From: Spongiactinospora sp. TRM90649 | Lineage (GTDB): Bacteria; Actinomycetota; Actinomycetes; Streptosporangiales; Streptosporangiaceae | Assembly: GCF_029382225.1 (NCBI RefSeq) | Contig: NZ_JARLTC010000046.1 | Span: 1-64,000, forward strand | Direction: 5' to 3' | DNA length: 64,000 bases | Shown here: piece by piece, positions 1-7,790 of the stretch | Layout of the letters: each line of letters begins with the position of its first letter | How positions within the stretch are numbered: the stretch's first letter is position 1 | The notes under the pieces: model-generated | Databases searched by the model: none | What the model saw: only the letters and a program-made list of their open reading frames with translations | What the model was told of the DNA's origin: nothing | Program-made: the position numbers and the translations under genes

Positions 1-211
1 CCGCGGAATCTCTACGAATCGTGAACGCACGTATTCACCCAGCCCTTTGGCCTGCGGATCGGGACGCGTCGTCGCGGGGGGGGCGGCGGGGGGCCCCCCC
101 CCCCCCCCGCGACCGCCGCCGCGCCAGGGCCACGACGGCGAGCGCGGCGAGCGGAATGGCCACCGCGACGGTGACGATCACGTGACCCCAGAGGAGCCAG
201 ACCTGACTCAT
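1..211 (-). pseudogene. Small membrane protein, partial and apparently frameshifted
   Basis: Read from the ATG at 211 on the minus strand, the first ~32 residues form a convincing N-terminal membrane helix (begins MSQVWLLWGHVIV, then an A/V/L-rich stretch ending in RRR). The frame then enters a homopolymer tract at 76-108 and stops at 35-37. A neighbouring frame stays open to the window edge with ordinary-looking sequence (DPQAKGLGEYVRSRF). The simplest reading is a small membrane protein whose frame is broken by an uncertain or variable C-run; the gene also runs off the window. It starts 12 nt after the dienelactone hydrolase stop, so it may be co-transcribed with it. No clear Shine-Dalgarno is visible. 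Family not recognised. Confidence 0.4.
76..108. repeat. G8 / G6-C15 homopolymer tract
   Basis: Eight Gs (76-83), six Gs (88-93) and fifteen Cs (94-108) lie almost back to back. The tract can fold into a G-C hairpin and is prone to slippage and to sequencing or assembly error. It sits inside the small membrane-protein frame and changes its reading frame. Confidence 0.9.
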
Positions 212-223
212 CAGAGAGGGGGA

Positions 224-928
224 TCAGGGTACGGGAAGGTGGCGGGAAAGAAAGGTCGTGGAGAGGTCCCAGAGGACCGGCCCGGCCTCCGGATCGTGGA
301 AGCGCGGCGCGAACCGGTTGTGGAACGCGTGACCCGCCTCCTCGAAGACGCGGACCTCGACTCCGGGACGCCCCTCTGCCGCCCGCTCGACCTCGGCCAC
401 CCGATCGCGCGGGATGTAGGAGTCGCGGCCCCCGAAGGCGCACAGGAGCGGCGTGGAGATCGAGTCCAGCCGATCGGTGAGGTCGGGCACGGCCGAGCCG
501 TACCAGGACACCACGGCCTCGGGCGCGTCCCGCGCCGCCAGCAGGAAGCCGATCGAGCCGCCCAGGCAGATGCCGAAGACGCCCGCCCCGCCGGTGACCT
601 CCGGCAGGCCGCGCAGGCGGGCCAGGGCCGCCGAGGCGTCGGCGACGCCCTGCTTGAAGTCGAACCGCCCGACCAGTTCGATCGACCTGGCCAGCCCCTC
701 GTCGTCGTGGTCGGCCTGCCAGTGCGGCTGGAGCCGCCAGAACAGGTCGGGAGCGCCCACGACGTAGCCGAGCGCGGCGAGATCGGCGGCCACATCACGG
801 ATGTAGGGGCCGACGCCCCAGACCTCCTGGAGCAGCAGGAGCGCGGGCCCGCGGCCCGCCTCCGGCAGCCACAGGGGCATGTCCATCGACCCGCCCGTCA
901 GGGGCACCGTCTCGTCTCGCGTGTCCAT
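224..928 (-). CDS. Dienelactone hydrolase family protein
   Basis: This 234-residue alpha/beta hydrolase has the usual dienelactone hydrolase length. The nucleophile elbow reads GICLGG with Cys121. The other triad members are visible as Asp169 (GGRDSYIP) and His200 (GHAFHN). Family members cleave dienelactones or related cyclic esters in the cytoplasm, but the family is broad and the substrate here is unknown. The gene diverges from the kynurenine-degradation operon across ~95 bp, so shared regulation is plausible and a role in downstream ring-cleavage-product metabolism is an inference. The ATG at 928 was chosen because similarity to the family begins just after it. Confidence 0.85.
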   Translation of the reverse strand: MDTRDETVPLTGGSMDMPLWLPEAGRGPALLLLQEVWGVGPYIRDVAADLAALGYVVGAPDLFWRLQPHWQADHDDEGLARSIELVGRFDFKQGVADASAALARLRGLPEVTGGAGVFGICLGGSIGFLLAARDAPEAVVSWYGSAVPDLTDRLDSISTPLLCAFGGRDSYIPRDRVAEVERAAEGRPGVEVRVFEEAGHAFHNRFAPRFHDPEAGPVLWDLSTTFLSRHLPVP

Positions 929-959
929 GACGATCCAGGATGGCACGCGCGCCGAAGAT

Positions 960-976
960 CGCCAATCGGTCTGGCG
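960..976. promoter_or_regulatory. Possible operator in the divergent promoter region
   Basis: An inverted repeat CGCCA-N7-TGGCG lies in the ~95-bp gap between the divergent dienelactone hydrolase and the kynurenine operon. It is short and GC-rich, so chance is a real alternative. No regulator gene is adjacent. Confidence 0.2.
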
Positions 977-1024
977 CGCGCCGCCGTCCGGAGAGACGAT
1001 GCGGGGGACATTAAGGGAGATGTG

Positions 1025-2473
1025 TTGTCCGAGAGTCACGAAAGCCAGCAAAGAGTGATACGTCACTTCATTGACGGCGAGTGGGTCGCCGAGGGCGAAA
1101 CCTTCCCGGGATACGACCCGCGTACCGGCGCGGAGAACGCCCGCGTCCACGAGGCGGGCCCCGGCGTCGTGGACCGGGCCGTCACGGCCGCCAGACGCGC
1201 GCTGCCGGGCTGGGCGGGCCTTCCGGTGGCAGAGCGCTCGGCGTGGCTCCGCAGGCTCGCCGACGCCATGGAGGAGCGTTTCGAGGACCTTGTGGACGCC
1301 GAGGTGGCCGACACCGGCAAACCCCGCGCCCAGGCCCGCACCCTCGACATCCCGCGCGGCGCCGCCAACTTCCGCACCTTCGCCGACATCGCCGCCCAGC
1401 GGCCGGACAACGCCTACCACCTGCCGGGCACGCTGAGCTACACCGTGCGCCGCCCGCTGGGGGTGGTGGCGGTGGTCGTGCCGTGGAACCTGCCGTTCCT
1501 CCTGACCACCTGGAAGGTCGGCGCGGCGCTGGTGGCGGGCAACGCGGTGGTGCTCAAGCCGTCGGAGCTGACGCCGGGGTCGGCGGCGGTGCTCGCGGAC
1601 ATCGCGGCGCGGGCGGGCCTGCCGTCCGGGGTGCTCAACGTGGTCAACGGCTTCGGCGCGGGGTCGGCGGGGGAGTTCCTGACCACGCATCCGGGCGTGG
1701 ACGGTGTCACGTTCACCGGCGAGAGCCGTACCGGGTCGGCGATCATGCGCGGGGTGGCCGACCGGGTCAAGCCGGTCTCCTTCGAGCTGGGCGGCAAGAA
1801 CGCCGGGCTGGTGTTCGCCGACGCCGACCTTGACGCGGCCGTGGCGGGCGCGGTCCGCTCGGTGTTCACCAACGGCGGCCAGGTGTGCCTGTGCACCGAG
1901 CGGCTCTACGTGCAGCGGCCGGTGTTCGAGGAGTTCGCCGGACGGCTGGCCAAGCGGGCCGCCGAACTGGCCCACGACGGCGACCTGATGCCGATGATCT
2001 CCGCGGAGCACCGCGACAAGGTGCTCTCCTACTACCGCCTCGCCCTCTCTGAGGGGGCCACGGTGCTCGCGGGCGGGGGAGTGCCGTCCGGCCGTGGGAA
2101 GGGGTACCACGTGGAGCCGACCGTGCTCACCGGGCTGCCGCACTCCTCGCGGGTGAACCGCGAGGAGATGTTCGGCCCGGTCTGCCACATCGCGCCCTTC
2201 GACACCGAGGCCGAGGCGGTCTCGCTGGCCAACGACAGCGAGTACGGCCTGGCCGCCACGCTGTGGACCCGCGACCTGTCCCGCGCCCACCGGGTGGCGG
2301 GGGCGATCGAGGCCGGGCTCGTCTGGGTCAACACCTGGTTCCTGCGCGACCTGCGCACGCCGTTCGGCGGGCTGCGACTGTCCGGGATCGGCCGGGAGGG
2401 CGGGGTCCACTCGCTGGACTTCTACTCCGAGCCGACCACCGTCACGATCAGCCTGGAGCCCGCGAGTGAATGA
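1025..2473 (+). CDS. Aldehyde dehydrogenase, probable 2-aminomuconic semialdehyde dehydrogenase
   Basis: NAD(P)-dependent aldehyde dehydrogenase of about 482 residues. Counting from the TTG at 1025, the oxyanion Asn155 (PWN), Lys178 (LKPSE), general-base Glu254 (FELGGK) and nucleophile Cys288 (GGQVCLC) are all present. The context of kynurenine-pathway genes makes 2-aminomuconic (or 2-hydroxymuconic) semialdehyde the likely substrate, giving 2-aminomuconate. AAGGGAG at 1013-1019 precedes GTG 1022 and TTG 1025; TTG has the better spacing, and GTG 1055 is a third possibility. It is the first gene of a five-gene operon and overlaps the next gene by 8 nt. Confidence 0.88.
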   Translation: MSESHESQQRVIRHFIDGEWVAEGETFPGYDPRTGAENARVHEAGPGVVDRAVTAARRALPGWAGLPVAERSAWLRRLADAMEERFEDLVDAEVADTGKPRAQARTLDIPRGAANFRTFADIAAQRPDNAYHLPGTLSYTVRRPLGVVAVVVPWNLPFLLTTWKVGAALVAGNAVVLKPSELTPGSAAVLADIAARAGLPSGVLNVVNGFGAGSAGEFLTTHPGVDGVTFTGESRTGSAIMRGVADRVKPVSFELGGKNAGLVFADADLDAAVAGAVRSVFTNGGQVCLCTERLYVQRPVFEEFAGRLAKRAAELAHDGDLMPMISAEHRDKVLSYYRLALSEGATVLAGGGVPSGRGKGYHVEPTVLTGLPHSSRVNREEMFGPVCHIAPFDTEAEAVSLANDSEYGLAATLWTRDLSRAHRVAGAIEAGLVWVNTWFLRDLRTPFGGLRLSGIGREGGVHSLDFYSEPTTVTISLEPASE

Positions 2474-2894
2474 CCGCGACGGCGGCACACCGTCCGATGA
2501 CAACGGGGTGCTGGCCGCGGGGAAGGCGCCCCCGCTGGGCCGTTATCCGCACGCCCGCCGCGCGGGCGGCTTCGTCTTCGTGTCCGGCACCAGCGCCCGC
2601 AGGCCCGATGGCGTCGTCGAGGGCGGGGCCGACATCCGCCTCCAGACCGCCGCCGTGATCGAGAACGTCCGCGACATCCTCGCCGCCGCCGGAGGCGGCC
2701 TGCGGGATCTCGTCCAGGTCACCGTCTACCTGACCGATATGGCCGACTTCGGTGGGTACAACGAGGTCTACGCCCGCTACTTCGATCAGGAGACCGGCCC
2801 GGCCCGCACCACCGTCGAGGTCTCCCGGCTGCCCCACCCCGGCCTGCTCATCGAGATGCAGGCCGTGGCCCACCCCCGAGCGGAGGAACCATGA
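2466..2894 (+). CDS. RidA family protein, putative 2-aminomuconate deaminase
   Basis: A 142-residue RidA/YjgF-fold protein. The family signature region is visible in the middle (VSGTSA, then VIENVRDILAAAGG) and near the C-terminus (ARTTVEVSRLPHPGLLIEM). The GTG start at 2466 overlaps the dehydrogenase stop, implying translational coupling. Some bacterial 2-aminomuconate deaminases of the 3-hydroxyanthranilate and nitrobenzoate pathways are RidA-like, and in this operon that is the most economical role: deaminating 2-aminomuconate to 4-oxalocrotonate. A general imine/enamine-deaminase protective function is the alternative. Confidence 0.82.
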   Translation: MNDRDGGTPSDDNGVLAAGKAPPLGRYPHARRAGGFVFVSGTSARRPDGVVEGGADIRLQTAAVIENVRDILAAAGGGLRDLVQVTVYLTDMADFGGYNEVYARYFDQETGPARTTVEVSRLPHPGLLIEMQAVAHPRAEEP

Positions 2895-3406
2895 TCCCGC
2901 CCATCGACTTCACCAAGTGGATCGACGAGCACGCCCACCTGCTCAAGCCTCCGGTGGGCAACAAAGTGATCTTCGAGGGCGCCGACGACCTGATCGTGAT
3001 GGTCGTCGGCGGGCCGAACGCCCGCACCGACTACCACGTGGACCCCTACGAGGAGCTGTTCTACCAGGTGCGCGGCAACATGCACGTCAACGTGATCACC
3101 CCGGACGGCCCCGACACCGTGCACATCCGCGAAGGGCAGATGTGGCTGCTGCCGCGCGGCCTGCCGCACTCCCCGCAGCGCCCCGAGCCCGGGTCGATCG
3201 GCTTCCTGGTGGAGCGGGTCAGGCCCGAGGGCACCCTGGAGCGGTTCCAGTGGTACTGCCCGGACTGCTCGGCCCTGGTCTACGAAGTGGAGTTGCAGGT
3301 CCGCGACATCGTGCTGGACCTGCCGCCGGTGTTCGAGGCGTTCTACGCCGACGAGAAGGCCCGCACCTGCGACTCCTGCGGGGCGCTTCACCCCGGAAAG
3401 GGCTGA
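2891..3406 (+). CDS. nbaC: 3-hydroxyanthranilate 3,4-dioxygenase
   Basis: Cupin extradiol dioxygenase that opens 3-hydroxyanthranilate to 2-amino-3-carboxymuconate semialdehyde (ACMS). The 171-residue length matches bacterial enzymes. The Fe(II) ligands are visible as His49 and Glu55 (DYHVDPYEE) and His93 (GLPHSPQ). The C-terminal rubredoxin-like iron site of bacterial forms is intact as two CxxC pairs, Cys123/Cys126 (CPDC) and Cys160/Cys163 (CDSC). The ATG overlaps the RidA stop (ATGA). Its neighbours are the next two enzymes of the same route. Confidence 0.95.
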   Translation: MIPPIDFTKWIDEHAHLLKPPVGNKVIFEGADDLIVMVVGGPNARTDYHVDPYEELFYQVRGNMHVNVITPDGPDTVHIREGQMWLLPRGLPHSPQRPEPGSIGFLVERVRPEGTLERFQWYCPDCSALVYEVELQVRDIVLDLPPVFEAFYADEKARTCDSCGALHPGKG

Positions 3407-3414
3407 TCGCGCCG

Positions 3415-4404
3415 ATGGCGGCGGTCATCGACGTCCACACCCACCAGGTGCCGCGCGGCTGGCCCGGCCTCGGCTGGCCGGGTGCGCCCCGGCTGCGGAT
3501 CGAGTCCGAGCGGGAGGCGATGATCCTGCTCGGCGACCGCGAGTTCCGGCGGATCACCGACGAGTGCTGGAACCCGGACAGACGCCTGGCGATCATGGAC
3601 GAGGAGGGCGTGGACGTCCAGGTGGTGTCGCCGACGCCGGTGTTCTTCGGGTACGACCGGCCGGCGGCGCAGGCCGTACGGGTGTGCGAGGTGTTCAACG
3701 ACCTGGCCCTGACGATCTGCCGGGGGGAACGGCTGGTGCCGTTCTGCCAGGTGCCGCTGCAGGACCCGGACCTCGCCTGCGCCGAGCTGGACCGCTGCCT
3801 GGCCGCCGGGCACGCCGGGGTCGAGATCGGCAACCACGTGGGCGACCGCGACCTCGACGACGCGGGCGTGGTCCAGTTCCTCGCGCACTGCGCGTCGGCC
3901 GGGGCGCCGGTGTTCGTCCACCCGTGGGACCTGCCGGGCGGGCCCCGGATCGAGCGCTGGATGGCGCAGTGGCTGGTCGGCATGCCCGCCGAGACCCACC
4001 TGTCGGTGCTGGCGCTGATCCTGGGCGGCGCGTTCGACCGGCTCCCGCGCTCGCTGCGGCTGTGCTTCGCGCACGGCGGCGGGTCGTTCGCGTTCTGGCT
4101 GGGCCGGTTCGAGAACGCCTGGCACCGCCGTCGCGACGTGGTAGGGGTGTCCGAGCATCCGCCGTCCCACTACCTCGACCGGTTCAGCGTGGACTCCGTG
4201 GTGTTCGACGAGCGCGCGCTGCGCCTGCTCGTGGACACCCTCGGCGAGGACCGCGTGCTGCTCGGCTCCGACTTCCCCTACCCGCTCGGCGAGTCGCCGG
4301 TGGGCGGGGTCATCCGTGACGCGGGCTTCCTTTCGGAGACGGCCCGCGCCAAGCTCCTCGGCGGCAACGCCGCCGCGTTCCTCGCCGGCCCCCACGGAGG
4401 ATGA
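3415..4404 (+). CDS. Amidohydrolase, probable ACMS decarboxylase
   Basis: Metal-dependent amidohydrolase of 329 residues, similar in length to 2-amino-3-carboxymuconate-6-semialdehyde decarboxylase. The first metal motif is DVHTH (His8, His10). A later VHPW His, the FAHGGG His and the GSDFPYP Asp match the order of ACMSD metal and catalytic residues. It should convert ACMS to 2-aminomuconate semialdehyde, feeding the dehydrogenase at the front of the operon. ATG 3415 follows the dioxygenase stop by 8 nt; upstream in-frame sequence belongs to the previous gene. Confidence 0.9.
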   Translation: MAAVIDVHTHQVPRGWPGLGWPGAPRLRIESEREAMILLGDREFRRITDECWNPDRRLAIMDEEGVDVQVVSPTPVFFGYDRPAAQAVRVCEVFNDLALTICRGERLVPFCQVPLQDPDLACAELDRCLAAGHAGVEIGNHVGDRDLDDAGVVQFLAHCASAGAPVFVHPWDLPGGPRIERWMAQWLVGMPAETHLSVLALILGGAFDRLPRSLRLCFAHGGGSFAFWLGRFENAWHRRRDVVGVSEHPPSHYLDRFSVDSVVFDERALRLLVDTLGEDRVLLGSDFPYPLGESPVGGVIRDAGFLSETARAKLLGGNAAAFLAGPHGG

Positions 4405-4407
4405 CCG

Positions 4408-5613
4408 ATGCCGACCACCCGCGACGACTGCCTGGCCATGGACGCCGCCGACCCGCTCGCCCGGTTCCGGGACGAGTTCGACCTCCCCGGCGACCGCATC
4501 TACCTGGCGGGCAACTCGCTGGGCGCCCCACCGAGGACGGCCGCCGACCGGGTGTCGCGCACGGTGCGGGCCGAGTGGGGCGGTGAGCTGGTCGGCGGGT
4601 GGAACACCGCGGGCTGGTTCGAGCTGCCGTTCCGGACGGGAGACCGGATCGCCCCGCTGATCGGCGCGGACCCCGGCCAGGTGGTCGTCGGCAACAGCAC
4701 CTCCGTCGTGATCTTCCAGGCCCTCGCCGCCGCGCTCGGGCTGCGCCCCGGCCGCCGGGTGGTCGTCGCCGACCCGGGGGAGTTCCCCACCGACCGCTAC
4801 GTGGCGCAGGGCCTCGCCGCGCTGCTGCCGGGCGCCGAGGTGCGCGACGGCACGCACGGCGGCGACGACGTCGCCGCCGTGCTCTTGTCACAGGTTCACT
4901 ACCGCACCGGCGAGCGCCGCGACGTGGCCGAGGTGACCCGGCGGGTCCAGGAGTCGGGCGCGCTGATGATCTGGGACCTGTGCCACAGCGTGGGCGCGCT
5001 CCAGGTGGACGTCTCGGCGGCCGACTTCGCGGTCGGCTGCACCTACAAGTACCTCAACGGCGGGCCGGGCGCCCCGGCCTTCCTCTACGTGAACCCGCGC
5101 CACCACCGCGCCGCCCGCAACCCGCTGTCCGGCTGGTACGCCCACGCCGAGCCGTTCGCCTTCGAGCCGGGCTTCCGCCCCGCCGACGGCGTCCGCCGCT
5201 TCGCCGTGAGCACCCCTCACGTGCTGTCGTTCGCCGGGCTTGAGGCCGCGCTGGACATCTGGGAGCGCGTGGACCTCGCCCAGGTGCGGGCCAAGAGCGT
5301 GGCGATGACCGAGCTGTTCGTCGAGCTGGCCGAGGCGTCCTGCCCGGACCTGAGCCTGGTCACCCCGCGCGATCCGGAGCGGCGGGGCAGCCAGGTGAGC
5401 TTCCGCCACCCGCACGGCTACCCGGTGGTGCGCGCGCTGGCCGAGCGCGGCGTGCAGGGCGACTTCCGCGCGCCGGACGTGCTCCGCTTCGGGTTCGCCC
5501 CGCTCTACCTGCGCTACCAGGACGTGTTCGACGCCGTGGCCGTCCTCGCCGAGGTCATGGCGGCCGAGCCGTGGCGCGACGAGCGGTACACCCGCCGCCT
5601 CGCGGTGACCTGA
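4408..5613 (+). CDS. kynU: Kynureninase
   Basis: PLP-dependent hydrolase that splits kynurenine or 3-hydroxykynurenine into (3-hydroxy)anthranilate and alanine. It has 401 residues, normal for the family. The Schiff-base lysine is Lys214 in CTYKYLNGGPGAP, and WDLCHSVGA provides the conserved region around the PLP-N1-binding Asp190. GGAGG at 4396-4400 gives a good ribosome site, with the start 4 nt after the previous stop. It is the last gene of the operon; only 24 nt separate it from a convergent gene. Confidence 0.95.
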   Translation: MPTTRDDCLAMDAADPLARFRDEFDLPGDRIYLAGNSLGAPPRTAADRVSRTVRAEWGGELVGGWNTAGWFELPFRTGDRIAPLIGADPGQVVVGNSTSVVIFQALAAALGLRPGRRVVVADPGEFPTDRYVAQGLAALLPGAEVRDGTHGGDDVAAVLLSQVHYRTGERRDVAEVTRRVQESGALMIWDLCHSVGALQVDVSAADFAVGCTYKYLNGGPGAPAFLYVNPRHHRAARNPLSGWYAHAEPFAFEPGFRPADGVRRFAVSTPHVLSFAGLEAALDIWERVDLAQVRAKSVAMTELFVELAEASCPDLSLVTPRDPERRGSQVSFRHPHGYPVVRALAERGVQGDFRAPDVLRFGFAPLYLRYQDVFDAVAVLAEVMAAEPWRDERYTRRLAVT

Positions 5614-5637
5614 ACCCGCGGGCTCAGTCTGTTCCGC

Positions 5638-6018
5638 TCAATCCGGTGGGCGCTCGGCGTCGAGCCTGGCCACCAGCCGCTTGGGCGCGACCGCGCGGTA
5701 GCTCTCCTCCACCCAGTCGGTCAGCACGTCGATCTCGGGCAGCTCGGTCTCGAACGGCACCCGCACCCACCCGGACCTGCCCAGGTTGTAGCCCGCGAGC
5801 GCGGCCCCCGGCACCGAGAGCGCGTGATCACCCGACAGCGGGAGCTTCACGGTGAGCCCGGGGGACCACTTCTCGGTCGGCTCGGGTATGCCCAGGAAGA
5901 CGAAGACCTTCTTGCCGACCTTGATCACACAGTCGCCCCACGGGAAGTCCTCCCACGCCTCGGGGAGGGCGAGGCCGAAGTCGCGCACCTGCGCGCGCAC
6001 CGCGCGCCAGTCGTCCAT
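5638..6018 (-). CDS. MmcQ/YjbR family DNA-binding-like protein
   Basis: A 126-residue protein with the MmcQ/YjbR (CyaY-like fold) pattern: an N-terminal helix then LALPEAWEDFPWGDCVIKVGKKVFVFLG, and a C-terminal DWVEESYRAVAPKRLVARL. Members are small cytoplasmic proteins annotated as DNA-binding-like, with no firm biochemical role. It is convergent with kynU and lies downstream of the kinase gene on the same strand. Confidence 0.85.
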   Translation of the reverse strand: MDDWRAVRAQVRDFGLALPEAWEDFPWGDCVIKVGKKVFVFLGIPEPTEKWSPGLTVKLPLSGDHALSVPGAALAGYNLGRSGWVRVPFETELPEIDVLTDWVEESYRAVAPKRLVARLDAERPPD

Positions 6019-6047
6019 GGCCCCATTCTCCCCATGGCGGGCCGGGA

Positions 6048-7709
6048 TCACCACCGCAGGCTGGTGGACTGCGCCCCGCCGTTGAAGTCGCCGCTTCCGG
6101 TCAGCCGCCAGCGCTGCCTGGACTGGTACAGCGCGCCGTCCGGTGGGTCCACCCGGAACCAGCCGCAGGTCTTGATCTCGCCGTCGCGGGTGAACCGCAG
6201 CCCGTTGCACACGAACGGACCGGCCATGGTGCCGACGCCCGGCCGCCACAGCTCGACGCTGGCGTCGGCGTTGACGCCCTTGTTGCCGCGCACCTCGCCG
6301 ACCACGGCGAGCACGCCGTCCTTGATCCGGATGCAGGGACGCATCGCGATGCCGGTCTTGCCGACCACCAGCCACGGCTGGCGGCACCGGATGGCGTCCG
6401 GCAGGGGTGGCGGCTGCTGGATGACCGACGGTTTGCCGCTGGGCTCGACCTTGGGCTTGGTCGGCTTCGGCGTGGGGGCGGGCTTCTTGGCCGCGGGCTT
6501 CCTGGTCGGCTCGGACGTCGAGGCGGGGTTCGACGTGGCCGGGTTCTTGGCCGAAGGGGTTTTTACCGGCTTGCGCGTTGTCGCGGAGGGGGCCTCGGTC
6601 GGCTCCGCGTCCACCACCTGCGGCGTGAGCGTGGCCAGCGGGTGCCTGGTGGGCTTCGGGGTGGGCGTGATCGACTGCTCGGCCGCCGCGTTGACCGGCC
6701 CCGTGGGGTCGCCCGTCCGGGCGAGCTGCACCGCGATCAGGGCCAGGACGGTGGCCGCGGCGGCGCTGGTCACCGCGATGACCGCCCGGCGCCCTCGTCC
6801 CCTGGGCCGCGCCACGGGCCGCGCGGCCTGGGAGACCGGCACGGCGGTGATCGTCAGTGGCGCGTCGCGGTGCACCGGGGTGATCGGCGGAGCAGCCGCG
6901 AGGGCGGGCAGGGCGGCCTGCAGCCGCGCCGCGAGCTCGGGCACGGCCGGGCGCTTCGCGGGGTCCTTGGCCGTGGCGTCCTTGATGATCGACCACACGT
7001 CGTCGGTCATGCCGGCCAGCCGCCGGGGCTCGCTGTTGAAGGCGCAGTTCAGCGCGGTCAGGTGGTTGCCCGCCGCGAACGGCGCGCGTCCGGCCAGCAG
7101 CTCGTAGAGGACCATGCCGAGCGCGTACGCGTCGGCGGCCGGGGCGGCGCTGGCCCCCTCGATCGCCTCCGGCGCCATGTAGATCGGCGTACCGACGACG
7201 GCGGTCGCGGCGGCGGCCGGGCCCTGCAGGATGCGGGCCACGCCGAAGTCGGTCAGCATCGCGGTACGGCCGAGCAGCACGTTCGCGGGCTTGACGTCGC
7301 GGTGGACCACTCCGGCGGCGTGGGCGACGGTCAGCGCCCCCGCCAGCTCGATGGCGATGCCAACGGCCTGGGCGGGCGGGAGCGTGCCCCGCTCGCGCAG
7401 ATGGCGGCCGAGGTCGCTGCCCTCGATCAGGTCCATCACGATCGCGACGCGTGAGCCTTCGATCACGAAGTCGCGGATGGCCACGATTCCGGGATGGCGC
7501 AGGCGCAGCAGGACATTGCGCTCCTGTACGAAGCGCCCGACGATATCGGGGTCGTCAAGGAGCCGGCCGTGCAACAGCTTGGCGGCGACGTGTTCCCCCG
7601 TCCGCCGGTCCACGGCGCGCCATACGGCGCCCATGGCCCCTTCCCCGATCTTGTCGAGGAGCCGGTAGTTGCTGCCGAGCGAGTCGTGCTGGTGGTCTCC
7701 CGGTGGCAT
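6048..7709 (-). CDS. Membrane-anchored serine/threonine protein kinase
   Basis: Hanks-type kinase of 553 residues. The N-terminal kinase domain (about 14-270) has a GEGAMG glycine loop, Lys44 (AAK), HRDVKPAN with catalytic Asp138, DFG at 154-156 and an APE motif. A basic segment and one hydrophobic helix (about 308-335) anchor it. A Thr/Pro/Lys-rich stalk of roughly 90 residues leads to an extracellular C-terminal domain with four cysteines (RCRQP, RPCIR, FVCNG, KTCGW), likely two disulfides. No PASTA repeats are present, so the ligand is not peptidoglycan by the usual domain. The sensed signal is unknown. Confidence 0.93.
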   Translation of the reverse strand: MPPGDHQHDSLGSNYRLLDKIGEGAMGAVWRAVDRRTGEHVAAKLLHGRLLDDPDIVGRFVQERNVLLRLRHPGIVAIRDFVIEGSRVAIVMDLIEGSDLGRHLRERGTLPPAQAVGIAIELAGALTVAHAAGVVHRDVKPANVLLGRTAMLTDFGVARILQGPAAAATAVVGTPIYMAPEAIEGASAAPAADAYALGMVLYELLAGRAPFAAGNHLTALNCAFNSEPRRLAGMTDDVWSIIKDATAKDPAKRPAVPELAARLQAALPALAAAPPITPVHRDAPLTITAVPVSQAARPVARPRGRGRRAVIAVTSAAAATVLALIAVQLARTGDPTGPVNAAAEQSITPTPKPTRHPLATLTPQVVDAEPTEAPSATTRKPVKTPSAKNPATSNPASTSEPTRKPAAKKPAPTPKPTKPKVEPSGKPSVIQQPPPLPDAIRCRQPWLVVGKTGIAMRPCIRIKDGVLAVVGEVRGNKGVNADASVELWRPGVGTMAGPFVCNGLRFTRDGEIKTCGWFRVDPPDGALYQSRQRWRLTGSGDFNGGAQSTSLRW

Positions 7710-7790
7710 AGCGTGATGATCCTACCGGTATCGGGCATGGTGCGGATGAGAAATGCGCGATTTGTGTGATTAGTGAGCCCTGTTCGGGTT

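Noticed and set aside
929..2503. Long minus-strand open frame continuing from the dienelactone hydrolase through the whole dehydrogenase gene
   Set aside because: It is low-complexity Arg/Pro/Gly/Val sequence opposite a gene with all catalytic motifs; a normal effect of high GC.
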